NCBI RefSeq assembly: GCF_030538595.1
Contig: NZ_JAUNTS010000002.1
Span: 1 to 64,000 of the forward strand
Origin: Kocuria sp.
GTDB lineage: Bacteria; Actinomycetota; Actinomycetes; Actinomycetales; Micrococcaceae
Length of the DNA: 64,000 bases
Direction of reading: 5' to 3'
Each line of letters begins with the position of its first letter. Within the stretch, counting starts at the first letter, position 1. The notes beneath the pieces were generated by a model. That model worked only from the letters and a program-made list of their open reading frames with translations. It was not told the origin of the DNA and searched no databases. Both the position numbers and the translations under genes were made by a program. This document shows positions 15,291 to 25,400 of the stretch, piece by piece.

Positions 15291-16844
15291 ATGGAGACGA
15301 CCAACGCACGCACCGCCCAACACTTTCAGTCATCTGAGCCCGTTCCACTGCCTCAGCACACCGATTACGATTCCCAGCTGGCTCCAGTGCCAGGACTTGT
15401 GGAGACGGACGCCCAGGCGATTGGTGAAGCCGTTGAATCAGCCCGCCGGGCGTTTGAACCGGCCTTGGACCTGGCCTCCCGGCTGGAACGCCTGGACCGG
15501 CTGGAAGCACTGGTCCGGGAGTGGGAGGCGCCCCTGCTGGCGGCATTGGAACAGGATCTGGGCAAATCCGCCACGGAGGCCTGGACCACGGAACTTGGAA
15601 CGGTGCTGGGGGAAATCCAGCACATACGGCGTCTTCTGCCGGGCTGGATCAAGCCCACCAAAGCACCGGGAAGTGCCGTGTTGGCCCCTTCGCATGCCTG
15701 GGTGGATCACCAAGCCTTGGGGACCGTGTTGATTGTGGCTCCGTGGAATTACCCCGTGCAGCTGATCCTTTCACCGCTGGTGGGGGCTCTTGCCGCCGGA
15801 AACACCGCCGTGGTCAAGCCCTCGGAGGTCACTCCCACCGTGGCCAGTGTGTTGGCTGATGCCATTCGGGAACACCTGGGAGATTGCGTTGGAGTGGTCA
15901 CCGGCGGGGTGGCTGAGACCACGCGGGTGCTTCAGTACCGTTTTGACCACATCTTTTACACCGGCAATGCCACGGTGGGGCGGGTGGTCATGCGGGCGGC
16001 TGCCGAGTACCTGACCCCGGTCACCTTGGAACTGGGTGGCAAGTCACCCGTGTGGGTGGATGACACCGTTGACCTGGAGGCCGCGGCTCACAGGATTGCC
16101 TGGGGCAAGTTCCTCAATGCGGGCCAAACCTGCGTGGCACCGGATTACGTCATGGGACCAGCGCAGGTCCTGGCTCAGCTGGAGCCCCTGTTGGAATCTG
16201 CAGTGCGTTCGCTCTACGGGAGGGATCCAGCCACCAGTGACTCCTACGGTCGGATAGTGACCGAACGCCATCTGAGCAGGCTGGTGGATCAGCTGGCCCA
16301 GGTGGCAGCACCGGACGTGGTGTTCGGCGGTGCCCATGATCTGGAGCAGCGTTACTTGGCACCTACGGTGATCCGGGAAAGCACCGATGGCCCCCTCATG
16401 CAGGAGGAGATCTTTGGGCCCGTGCTGCCCCTGGTTCCCATGCCGGATCATCTCCAGGCGGCTGCATGGGTCAACGGTGGGGAGAAACCACTGGCGTTGT
16501 ACGTGTTCAGCCAGGACAACCACGTCCTCAGCACGTTCCGTGAGGCCACCTCCTCCGGGGGGATGTGTGTGGGATCACCGGTGATTCACCTGGCTCACCC
16601 ACATTTGCCCTTTGGCGGGGTGGGGGAGTCCGGGATGGGCAGCTACCACGGAGTCCATTCTTTGCGGACATTCAGCCACGAACGGGCCGTGCTGGAGAAA
16701 CCGTTGAAGCCTGACACCTTGAAAGTGGTCTACCCGCCCTACACGGCGTGGAAAGCCAAAGGGGCCAAAGTCATGATGGGACTGCCATCCCCATCCGCGG
16801 CTGTCAGGAAGCTCTTTGGTGGTAGCTCGACACGCCCGTCCTGA
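15291..16844 (+). CDS. Aldehyde dehydrogenase (class 3-like)
   Basis: 517 residues. The catalytic cysteine lies in NAGQTCVAPDYV (about residue 278) and the general-base glutamate in TLELGGKSP (about 244). The cofactor site includes IVAPWNYPVQL and the GNTAVVKPSE segment. The C-terminal third keeps PFGGVGESGMGSYHG. The short-N-terminal architecture and WNYP motif match class 3 and fatty-aldehyde dehydrogenases that oxidise medium to long chain aldehydes with NAD(P). It follows the App1-like gene with 64 bases between them. It may oxidise lipid-derived aldehydes, but that rests on family and context only. Confidence 0.88.
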   Translation: METTNARTAQHFQSSEPVPLPQHTDYDSQLAPVPGLVETDAQAIGEAVESARRAFEPALDLASRLERLDRLEALVREWEAPLLAALEQDLGKSATEAWTTELGTVLGEIQHIRRLLPGWIKPTKAPGSAVLAPSHAWVDHQALGTVLIVAPWNYPVQLILSPLVGALAAGNTAVVKPSEVTPTVASVLADAIREHLGDCVGVVTGGVAETTRVLQYRFDHIFYTGNATVGRVVMRAAAEYLTPVTLELGGKSPVWVDDTVDLEAAAHRIAWGKFLNAGQTCVAPDYVMGPAQVLAQLEPLLESAVRSLYGRDPATSDSYGRIVTERHLSRLVDQLAQVAAPDVVFGGAHDLEQRYLAPTVIRESTDGPLMQEEIFGPVLPLVPMPDHLQAAAWVNGGEKPLALYVFSQDNHVLSTFREATSSGGMCVGSPVIHLAHPHLPFGGVGESGMGSYHGVHSLRTFSHERAVLEKPLKPDTLKVVYPPYTAWKAKGAKVMMGLPSPSAAVRKLFGGSSTRPS

Positions 16845-16887
16845 AGTTTCGTGATGTGAATTTTGCATGCACAGGAGGTCACGGTCG

Positions 16888-16910
16888 GCTGTCCACAGCT
16901 GTGGATCAGC
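16888..16910. promoter_or_regulatory. Inverted pair of DnaA-box-like sites
   Basis: A 14-base perfect palindrome TCCACAGCTGTGGA (16892-16905) contains CTGTCCACA, one mismatch from the actinobacterial DnaA box TTGTCCACA, and on the opposite strand TGATCCACA, one mismatch from TTATCCACA. A third site TCATCCACA lies on the minus strand at 16966-16974. In E. coli DnaA binds the nrdAB promoter, so a similar control of nrdHIEF is plausible but unproven. Confidence 0.4.
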
Positions 16911-17022
16911 GGTGGTTGATGCGCCCGGTTGGCCGTGATGGCGCGGATGGGCTCAAGTGGGTGGCTGTGGATGATGGGAGGTGAACTGGGGATGACGTGA
17001 GGACAACCACGCAGCGTGCCTG

Positions 17023-17070
17023 ACACGACATCTTGGGGTTGTTCAGTGTTCCGAACACTAGATGTAGTAT
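17023..17070 (+). promoter_or_regulatory. Paired NrdR boxes overlapping the nrdHIEF promoter
   Basis: ACACGACATCTTGGGG (17023-17038) and ACACTAGATGTAGTAT (17055-17070) resemble the NrdR consensus ACACwATATmTwGTGT. The second matches better. Their starts are exactly 32 bases apart, three helical turns, which is the spacing NrdR needs for cooperative binding. Box 2 contains a -10-like TAGTAT (17065-17070). An additional AGTGTTC-C-GAACACT inverted repeat lies at 17045-17059 between them. NrdR would repress the operon when dATP/ATP is high. Confidence 0.75.
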
Positions 17071-17204
17071 CGGTGCTCAGCACAGGAGAGAGGTCCACCT
17101 AGCGGACCGGTCCGCGTCACCACCCGGTGACGCACGTACTTCCCCGGCCGGCTTCTCCCCACCGCGCACCAGAGACCACCCCCGTATGGAAGGGACAATT
17201 TGAG

Positions 17205-17441
17205 ATGTCCGTGACCGTTTACTCCAAGCCCTCCTGCGTCCAGTGCAACGCCACCTACCGCGCGCTCAAGAAGAGCGACATTGACTACAGCGTGATTGAT
17301 GTCACCGAGGATCAGGACGCTTACAACCGTGTTGTGGCCATGGGCTACCAGCAGGTGCCCGTGGTTGTTGCCGGCGAGGATCACTGGTCCGGTTACCGCC
17401 CGGACAAGATCTCCTCTCTGCGGATGCGCCTTTCTGCTTGA
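17205..17441 (+). CDS. nrdH: Glutaredoxin-like NrdH redoxin
   Basis: 78 residues from the ATG at 17205 (GAAGGGA upstream; longer in-frame starts lie in the leader). The redox motif is CVQC near residues 11-14 in YSKPSCVQCNATYR, and the C-terminal WSGYRPDKI is the NrdH hallmark that separates it from glutaredoxins and lets thioredoxin reductase reduce it. It supplies electrons to NrdE. It is the first gene of nrdHIEF behind paired NrdR boxes, with nrdI 131 bases downstream. Confidence 0.96.
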   Translation: MSVTVYSKPSCVQCNATYRALKKSDIDYSVIDVTEDQDAYNRVVAMGYQQVPVVVAGEDHWSGYRPDKISSLRMRLSA

Positions 17442-17572
17442 TCCCCTCGGGCCTCATCCCGGGTCACCGGGAACTGAAGCCCACAGTCGTCACAGACGGC
17501 CCCGGAGACATCACCACGTTGCCTCTCAGCAGGAACCGAAAGCCCCTACAGCGTTTACGGAAGTGATCTCCC

Positions 17573-18106
17573 ATGTCTGCCCTGTCCGCACTCCTGGAAG
17601 CCGCCCGCCACGGGCAGCATCAACCAGACGGTGGACAGGGCAGCCCTGACGGTGTGCAGGATGCCCTGAATGGTGAACAGTGCCGGGGTGAGCTTCCGGA
17701 GGGGGCCACGGCGCCCGTCGTCGTATATTTCTCCTCCGTCTCCGGAAACACGCACCGGTTCATGGAGAAATTGTGGGCGCGCACCGTGCGGCTGCCGCTG
17801 CACACCTCCGCTGAACCCCCCATCATGGAGGAGCCCTACGTGCTGGCCGTACCCACCTACGGGCGGCCCGAAGGCTCTGGGGCCGTGCCACCGCAGGTGG
17901 TCAAGTTCCTGAACGTTGAAGCCAACCGAAAGCTGCTGCGCGGTGTGCTGGGGGCTGGAAACACCAACTTTGGCGACAAATTCTGTATCGCCGCAGACAA
18001 AATCTCCGCCAAGTGCGGGGTGCCCGTGTTCTACAAGTTTGAACTGATGGGTACCGAAGATGACGTACACAAAGTGAACGAAGGACTGATGAACCTGTGG
18101 CAGTAA
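17573..18106 (+). CDS. nrdI: NrdI flavodoxin-like activator of class Ib ribonucleotide reductase
   Basis: 177 residues, longer than the usual 130-150. The conserved flavodoxin fold starts near residue 48 with [19 protein letters not shown], then VLAVPTYG and [15 protein letters not shown], the flavin-binding loops. The preceding 45 residues (Gly/Gln/His-rich) have no family counterpart, but the ATG at 17573 has GGAAGTG upstream and no better start is visible inside. NrdI delivers superoxide to assemble the manganese-tyrosyl cofactor of NrdF. The last ten bases overlap nrdE. Confidence 0.93.
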   Translation: MSALSALLEAARHGQHQPDGGQGSPDGVQDALNGEQCRGELPEGATAPVVVYFSSVSGNTHRFMEKLWARTVRLPLHTSAEPPIMEEPYVLAVPTYGRPEGSGAVPPQVVKFLNVEANRKLLRGVLGAGNTNFGDKFCIAADKISAKCGVPVFYKFELMGTEDDVHKVNEGLMNLWQ

Positions 18107-20286
18107 CCACCCACACCTCGCACATCGGCATTGCCGAATCCGGCCACGATGACCCCTCCGTGCCGGAGAAATACCGTGGCATGGGTTACCACGAGCTCAA
18201 CGCGGTCCTGAACCTCTACGACGCCGATGGCAACATCCAGTTTGAGGCCGACCGCCAGGCCGCCCGGCAATACTTCCTGCAGCACGTCAATGAGAACACG
18301 GTGTTCTTCCACGATCTGGAGGAGAAGCTGAAGTACCTGGTGGATCACCAGTACTACGAACCCGAGGTGCTGGATCAGTACACCTTTGAGTTCATCAAGA
18401 AGCTCTCCAAGCAGGCGTACGCGCACAAGTTCCGGTTCCAGACCTTCCTGGGTGCCTTCAAGTTCTACACGTCCTACACGCTCAAGACCTTTGACGGGCG
18501 CCGTTACCTGGAGCGCTTTGAGGACCGCGTGGTCATGGTCTCCCTGTACCTGGCTGACGGTGACGAGCAGCTGGCTGAAAAGCTGGTGGAAGAAATCATC
18601 ACCGGCCGTTTCCAGCCGGCCACCCCCACCTTCCTCAACGCCGGCAAGAAGCAGCGCGGTGAGATGGTCTCCTGCTTCCTGCTGCGCATGGAAGACAACA
18701 TGGAGTCCATTGGGCGTTCCATCAACTCCGCGCTGCAGCTGTCCAAGCGTGGCGGCGGTGTGGCCTTTGCCCTGACCAACCTGCGTGAGTCAGGTGCTCC
18801 GATCAAGAAGATCGAGAACCAGTCATCGGGTGTCATTCCCGTCATGAAGCTGTTGGAGGACTCCTTCTCCTACGCCAACCAGCTGGGTGCCCGCCAGGGT
18901 GCCGGTGCCGTGTATCTGCACGCCCACCACCCGGACATCTACAAGTTCCTGGACACCAAGCGGGAGAACGCGGATGAAAAAATCCGCATCAAGACCCTCT
19001 CCCTGGGTGTGGTCATCCCGGACATCACGTTCGAGCTGGCCAAGAAGAACCAGGACATGTACCTGTTCTCCCCGTACGACGTCGAACGCATCTACGGTGT
19101 GCCCTTCTCCGACATCAATGTCACGGAGAAGTACCACGAGATGGTCAATGACGCCCGGATCTCCAAGACCAAGATCAACGCGCGTGAGTTCTTCCAGACC
19201 ATCGCGGAGGTCCAGTTCGAGTCCGGCTACCCGTACGTGATGTTCGAGGACACCGTGAACAAGGCCAACCCCATTGCGGGCAAGGTCATCATGTCCAACC
19301 TGTGCTCAGAGATCCTCCAGGTCTCCGAGCCCTCCGTGTACGACGCCGACCTCGGCTACTCCACCGTGGGCAAGGACATCTCCTGCAACCTGGGTTCCTT
19401 GAACATCGCCATGACCATGGACTCCCCGGACTTCGGGTTGACCGTGGAGACCGCTATCCGGGGGTTGACCGCTGTCTCGGACAAGTCCGAAATTGAGTCC
19501 GTGCCCTCCATCCAGCGCGGTAACTCCATGTCCCACGCGGTGGGTCTGGGGCAGATGAACCTGCACGGTTACCTGGGCCGGGAGCACATTCACTACGGAT
19601 CGGAAGAAGGCGTTGATTTCACCAACATCTACTTCTACACCGTGGTGTACCACGCGGTTCGTGCCTCCATGCTGATCGCCAAGGAGCGCGGCGAGACGTT
19701 CGTGAACTTTGAGAACTCGGACTACGCCAATGGGTCCTACTTTGACAAGTACACCGAGCAGGAATGGGCGCCTGCCACCGATCATGTGCGGGAGATCTTC
19801 ACCCGCGCCGGAGTGCACATCCCTACTCGGGATGACTGGCGGGAACTGAAGGCCCTGGTGGCCGAGCACGGCATGTACAACCAGAACCTTCAGGCCGTGC
19901 CGCCTACTGGCTCGATTTCCTACATCAACAACTCCACCTCCTCCATCCACCCGATCGCCTCTGCGATCGAGATTCGGAAGGAAGGCAAGCTGGGCCGTGT
20001 CTACTACCCGGCACCCCACATGGACATGGAGAACCTGGAGTACTTCCAGGACGCGTACGAGGTCGGTTACGAAAAGATCATTGACACCTACGCGGCTGCC
20101 ACCCAGCACGTGGATCAGGGGTTGTCCCTGACGTTATTCTTCAAGGACACCGCCACCACCCGGGACATCAACAAGGCGCAGATCTACGCGTGGCGCAAGG
20201 GCATCAAGACCATGTACTACTCACGGATCCGTCAGCTGGCGCTGGAGGGCACCGAGGTTGAAGGCTGCGTCTCCTGCATGCTGTGA
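18097..20286 (+). CDS. nrdE: Class Ib ribonucleoside-diphosphate reductase alpha subunit
   Basis: 729 residues from a GTG at 18097 that overlaps nrdI by ten bases and has GAAGGA upstream. The protein has the class Ib layout without a long N-terminal ATP cone. The substrate-pocket cysteines lie in [14 protein letters not shown] and SNLCSEIL, the finger-loop asparagine/cysteine/glutamate region follows in the barrel, and the C-terminal EGCVSCML carries the CxxC pair reduced by NrdH. It reduces all four ribonucleoside diphosphates together with NrdF. Codon use (TAC, TTC, AAG, GAG heavy) suggests high expression. Confidence 0.97.
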   Translation: MAVTTHTSHIGIAESGHDDPSVPEKYRGMGYHELNAVLNLYDADGNIQFEADRQAARQYFLQHVNENTVFFHDLEEKLKYLVDHQYYEPEVLDQYTFEFIKKLSKQAYAHKFRFQTFLGAFKFYTSYTLKTFDGRRYLERFEDRVVMVSLYLADGDEQLAEKLVEEIITGRFQPATPTFLNAGKKQRGEMVSCFLLRMEDNMESIGRSINSALQLSKRGGGVAFALTNLRESGAPIKKIENQSSGVIPVMKLLEDSFSYANQLGARQGAGAVYLHAHHPDIYKFLDTKRENADEKIRIKTLSLGVVIPDITFELAKKNQDMYLFSPYDVERIYGVPFSDINVTEKYHEMVNDARISKTKINAREFFQTIAEVQFESGYPYVMFEDTVNKANPIAGKVIMSNLCSEILQVSEPSVYDADLGYSTVGKDISCNLGSLNIAMTMDSPDFGLTVETAIRGLTAVSDKSEIESVPSIQRGNSMSHAVGLGQMNLHGYLGREHIHYGSEEGVDFTNIYFYTVVYHAVRASMLIAKERGETFVNFENSDYANGSYFDKYTEQEWAPATDHVREIFTRAGVHIPTRDDWRELKALVAEHGMYNQNLQAVPPTGSISYINNSTSSIHPIASAIEIRKEGKLGRVYYPAPHMDMENLEYFQDAYEVGYEKIIDTYAAATQHVDQGLSLTLFFKDTATTRDINKAQIYAWRKGIKTMYYSRIRQLALEGTEVEGCVSCML

Positions 20287-20306
20287 ACCATCACGCACAC
20301 GTTGAG

Positions 20307-20354
20307 CGGTGACTTGTTCCGTCCGAAAGTCTTTTTGAGCGGAACAGGTCACCG
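20307..20354 (+). promoter_or_regulatory. Hairpin in the nrdE-nrdF gap
   Basis: CGGTGACTTGTTCCG (20307-20321) pairs with CGGAACAGGTCACCG (20340-20354) with one G-U, leaving an 18-base loop that includes CTTTTT. It lies in the 139-base gap between nrdE and nrdF. It could be an mRNA-processing or partial termination structure that sets the nrdE:nrdF ratio. A smaller GAGTCA/TGACTC repeat (20371-20386) follows before the strong nrdF ribosome-binding site AAGGAGA. Confidence 0.55.
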
Positions 20355-20383
20355 TGCGGCGTCGTCGTTAGAGTCAGGTTTGA

Positions 20384-21406
<1,023 letters not shown>

Positions 21407-21444
21407 GTCTCTGAACTTGGCCGAGGCCCGTAAGGGCTGATGGG

Positions 21445-21485
21445 AGGTCCGGACCTGCAGGTTTCTGCAGGTCCGGACCTCTTTT
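21445..21485 (+). terminator. Rho-independent terminator of nrdHIEF
   Basis: Sixteen-base arms AGGTCCGGACCTGCAG and CTGCAGGTCCGGACCT are perfectly complementary around GTTT and are followed by CTTTT. It starts 38 bases after the nrdF stop. This is the most canonical terminator in the window. Confidence 0.9.
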
Positions 21486-21698
21486 CGTGCCTCCATCCGA
21501 AGGACAGGGGAGAGCGCAGGTGAACATCAGTACCCGTTCGGTATGGCACGGGGTGGCACGAGCACGCCTTCCAGTCAAGCGCGGGGTGGCTCGCAGCCCG
21601 AAGTTTGGAGGTAGTACGCCACCGGATGCGTGCCACTCGGCTCGCATCGAGGCCCGTAAAGGGCAAGGTGAGAGGCCAGCTCGAAGGGATTGCACAGC

Positions 21699-21830
21699 TT
21701 AGTGGCACTTCTGCCAGAAGAACTGATCGAGGAGATAGTCGATGTCGAGGTAGATGGTCGTGACGGTGTTGTGTCCCTCGGGCTCACTGCCACACAGAAC
21801 GCCTGGGCGAGTCGCGGTCTCACGCAGTGA
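21699..21830 (-). pseudogene. Possible tail of a decayed gene
   Basis: On the minus strand the last codons before the stop at 21699-21701 encode GHNTVTTIYLDIDYLL and then DQFFWQKCH, with almost every third base C or G, as in dnaE2 downstream. Upstream of about 21830 the frame becomes low-complexity and Arg/Ser-rich, unlike protein. This could be a fragment left by recombination at the island edge. I do not recognise the family, and a chance frame is possible. Confidence 0.25.
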
Positions 21831-22086
21831 CGATCGCCTTGTATGGACAGCGCTATGACATCCAAAGCTCAGCGCTCCTCGGGTCAGACAAAGATGTGAA
21901 GTCCCCGCAGCAGGCAGACGAACAGCGAACCGCGCAGGTCGCCTACTCGCGGCTGCGGACGCAGCACTCCTCGAACTCGCTCCCACGGCCAGAGCGCACC
22001 TCTGTGCGACGGGCTCCCGAGCGTGGACTGTAGAACGGTCGCAACAGATCAGAGGCATGGGCCAGTCGATCATAACGGTGGTGATC

Positions 22087-22115
22087 TTGGCTGTGTCGGT
22101 GCATGAACCTACACT
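22087..22115 (+). promoter_or_regulatory. Promoter of the DUF6504-dnaE2 operon
   Basis: TTGGCT (22087-22092) and TACACT (22110-22115) are separated by 17 bases, a good sigma70-type pair. The predicted start falls about 22122, at the first base of the LexA palindrome. Confidence 0.65.
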
Positions 22116-22119
22116 GAAG

Positions 22120-22139
22120 AATCGAACATATGTTCGATT
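22120..22139. promoter_or_regulatory. LexA box (SOS operator)
   Basis: AATCGAACATATGTTCGATT is a 20-base perfect palindrome containing TCGAACATATGTTCGA, an ideal match to the Gram-positive/actinobacterial LexA consensus TCGAAC-N4-GTTCGA. It covers the predicted transcription start and ends 15 bases before the DUF6504 ATG, so LexA should block initiation until DNA damage. Confidence 0.9.
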
Positions 22140-22154
22140 CGGAGGGAGTGGGCC

Positions 22155-22451
22155 ATGGACACGATGTACCGCGAGGAAGTCGCTACCGTCTGGACGACCG
22201 CCTCCGGCGCCCCGGAGCGGTTCATCTGGCACCGTCGTCGCTTCGTTGTCTGCGCCCGCCCGATCCCGTGGATGGCTCGCGTGCGCTGGTGGAAGAACAA
22301 CACGGACCTCGTGGGCACGAGTAACGCCCGGATGGTTGAGCGACCGATGTGGCAGGTGCAGGCCAAGGCACTCGACGACGGCGAGATGCTCATCTTCGAT
22401 CTCGCGGTCGCCGACGGACCGCGCTGGTCGATCCGGGTCGTCTCCGACTAA
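22155..22451 (+). CDS. DUF6504-like small protein of the mutasome cassette
   Basis: 98 residues with GGAGGGAG 7 bases before the ATG. Its core, PERFIWHRRRFVV followed by WMARVRWW, resembles the DUF6504 proteins that sit beside imuB/dnaE2 in actinobacterial translesion cassettes. The remainder is beta-rich with no transmembrane segment. Function is unknown. It lies directly under a perfect LexA box and ends 8 bases before dnaE2, so it is the leader gene of an SOS operon. Family assignment is from memory of the motif pattern and is moderately secure. Confidence 0.65.
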   Translation: MDTMYREEVATVWTTASGAPERFIWHRRRFVVCARPIPWMARVRWWKNNTDLVGTSNARMVERPMWQVQAKALDDGEMLIFDLAVADGPRWSIRVVSD

Positions 22452-22459
22452 GACCGTCC

Positions 22460-25400
22460 GTGCCCTCCTTCACTCATCTCCATGTTGCTTCGGCGTTCAC
22501 CGCTCACCACGGCACTGCCCGCCCCGAAGCACTCGTGACTGCCGCCGTTGGTGCCGGCGCTGACGCGGCGGCGATCACCGACCACGACGGCATCTACGGC
22601 GCGATCCGGCACGTCCGTGCCTGCCTTGCGGCCGGGATTGATCCGATTGTGGGCGCGAACCTGCAAATCCGAGACCGCGACGGCGCGCTCTCGACGGTGA
22701 CCGTGCTCGCGCACGGTCACAATCATGGTGCCGGGTGGGCGGGCATGGTTCGCCTCATCTCGGCCTCGCACTCACCGCGACGCCGGCAACGCACCATCCA
22801 CGGCACCGCCCACCGCAGTGCCTGGATCACCCCCGACCAGGCCCCCGCGTTCCTGCTCGGCGAAACCGGTCCCGTCGCCACAATGCTCCTCGGCCCGGGC
22901 TCCGATGTCGGTCGCGCTGTCCTCGACGGCAATCAATCGCGAGCCCAAGCTCTGCTCAAGGTGTGGGAACGGCGGTTCCCAGGAGGCGTCGCTGTAGAGA
23001 TCGTCTGCCACCACAGCCGCCCCGGCACGGCCGCGAGCCTTCGGCACGCCGCTGACATGTTGCAGCTCGCTCGCGCCAACTGCGTGCCGGCAGTGCTCAC
23101 CAATGCCGTCCGGTTCCTCCTCCCTGACGATGCGATCACCGGCGACGTGCTCGACTCCGCCGCACTGCTGCAGCCTCTCGGCGCGTTTGAACCTCGGCCC
23201 GCCCAGGCATGGTTGAAGCCCGCCCCGGCCATGCACGACTTGGCGTTCCGCATCTGCGAGTACGCCGGGCTGCGCCGCGACGATGCCATTGATTTGCTCT
23301 CCCACACGGAGCAGGTCGCCGACCAGTGTCGTCTCGACCCCGAGGTGGACCTGCGGTGGCGGCAACCGAAAGTACCCGAGCTTGAGGCGATCGGCCTGGA
23401 CGGCGCCGATCCAGTATGGGCGCTGCGGCAACGCTGCGAGGCCGCGATCACCGACCGATACCCGGACGCCTCCGGAACCAACTTGAGGCGGGTGCGGGAA
23501 CGGCTCGATGACGAGCTCGCTACGATCGGCGGGTTCGGGTTCGAGACGTATTTCCTCACCGTCGCTGACGTCGTCGACCTCATCCGGGACATGGGCATCC
23601 GGGTCCATGCGCGAGGGTCCGGCGCCGGCAGTCTCGTCAACCATCTGCTGCGCATCTCTGCCGTCGATCCGATCGAACACAGCCTGCTCTCCGAGAGGTT
23701 CCTCGGCACAGCACGCTTGACACTGCCGGACATCGACATCGACGTCGAGTCCGCCCGTCGCCACGACATCTACAAAGCCGTTTTCGACCGCTACGGCCAC
23801 CACCGCGTGACGCTGCTGTCGATGCAGTCGACCTATCGAGCCCGCGGCGCTGTCCGAGATGTCGGCGCAGCCCTCGGTCTCGACCTCGAACAGGTTGACC
23901 GGATTGCGAAGAACATCTGGCGGTTCAACCCTGCGGACTTCCGGCAAGCACTGGAGACGAAGCCTGAGCTGCGCGATGTGGCTGCGCAGGTGAGGACTGA
24001 TGCGCACCTCGATCTGCTCATTGACCTCACCGCGCGTCTCGATCGGCTCCCGCGGCACATTTCGATGCACCCGTGCGGGGTGATCCTCGGCGACAGCGAC
24101 CTTCTCTCACTGACCGCGACCCAGCCGTCCGGGATGGGGCTGCCGATGTCGCAGTTCGACAAGGACGACATCGACGATGCCGGGCTCCTCAAACTCGACA
24201 TCCTCGGCGTCCGGATGCAATCGTCCATCGCCCACACGATCACCGAGATCGCTCGCGTCAACGGAGCAGCCGCCGCATTGGCAGGTGGACTGCCCGTCGA
24301 TGCGCCCTATGTTGGTGCCGATGGTCGGGTTGACCTTGAGCAGATCCCGCACGACGACGAGCCCACGTTCGAGCTCATCAGGTCCACGCACACGCTCGGG
24401 TGCTTCCAGATCGAGTCACCCGGGCAGCGGGAACTCCTCGGCAAGATGCAGCCCGATCAGTACCAGGACCTCGTCGCCGACATCTCCTTGTTCCGACCCG
24501 GCCCGATGCAGGCGAACATGGTCGCTCCGTTCATCGACGCCAAACTCGGATACGCCCCTGTCACCTATCTCCATTCGCGGTTCCGGCCGTTCCTGGCCGA
24601 GACGTACGGGGTGTTGATCTATCACGAGCAGCTGATGCGAGTGCTCGCTGACTGCATGGATATCAGCCTCGCTGAAGCGGACGAGATCCGCCGTGCCCTC
24701 GCCACCGACACCGCAGCCATCGAACACCGCTTCCGCATACGAACGGCCGCCCGCGTTGACCAGCGGGGTCGGCGGCTGTTCCGGGACCGCGACATCGACC
24801 GCATCTGGACCAACGTGGTCGCCTTCGGGTCATTCGGGTTCTGCAAAGCCCACGGCGCGTCCTTCGCGTTGCCGACCTATCAGAGCGCCTGGCTGAAGCA
24901 GCACTATCCGGTCGAATTCCTCACCGGTATCCTTGAACATGACCCCGGCATGTATCCGCGCCGACTCCTGGTCGCGGAAGCCCGCCGGCTCGGAATCACC
25001 CTGCTGCCTGTCGACATCAACGTCTCCTCCGGCCAGTACCAGGCGGAACGAGTCTCGCCCGGGGTCAAGGGCATCCGTTTTTCATTCCGCGACATCACCG
25101 GCATAACCGGCGCCGAGCTCACCCGCATCCTCGACGCACAGCCGTACACCTCCATCACGGACCTCTACGAGCGTGCCCGTCCATCGAGACCGCTGATGAT
25201 GCGCCTGGCCCGGATCGGCGCGCTCGACAACCTCACCCGTGACGAGCACGGGCAAGCCAGCCGTGGCGCCATCATCGCCTACGTCCGACAACTCACCGCC
25301 CGAGCCCACAACAAGACTCCTGCGCTGCAGCTGGACCAGACTCCACTCTTCGGCGACGAAATGCTCCTCGACGCCACTATTCCCGACCCCAGTGCCGAGG

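Larger units (their letters stand above)
16845..17204. other. 360-base regulatory region before nrdH
   Basis: No gene is seen here. It holds three DnaA-box-like 9-mers (16889-16897, 16901-16909 on the minus strand, 16966-16974 on the minus strand), two NrdR-like boxes (17023-17038 and 17055-17070), a 15-base inverted repeat (17045-17059), a candidate promoter and a 5' leader of roughly 125 bases up to nrdH. Confidence 0.7.
21407..22154. other. 748-base gap between nrdF and the dnaE2 cassette, left end of the island
   Basis: It holds the nrdF terminator (21445-21485), a near-direct repeat of 16-17 bases (21422-21437 and 21648-21664), and the SOS promoter and LexA box (22087-22139). Small open frames are present but none resembles a known family. 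The minus-strand frame ending at 21699 has coding-like third positions over its last 25 codons (ending LLDQFFWQKCH) and may be the tail of a decayed gene. Confidence 0.5.

Noticed and set aside
21487-21702. 71-residue plus-strand frame after the nrdF terminator
   Set aside because: It is Arg/Ser/Pro-rich with no ribosome-binding site and no family resemblance; it crosses a region whose minus strand looks more coding-like.
21699-22232. 177-residue minus-strand frame overlapping the SOS promoter
   Set aside because: Most of its length is low-complexity and it would run through the LexA box and the start of the DUF6504 gene; only its last codons look coding.
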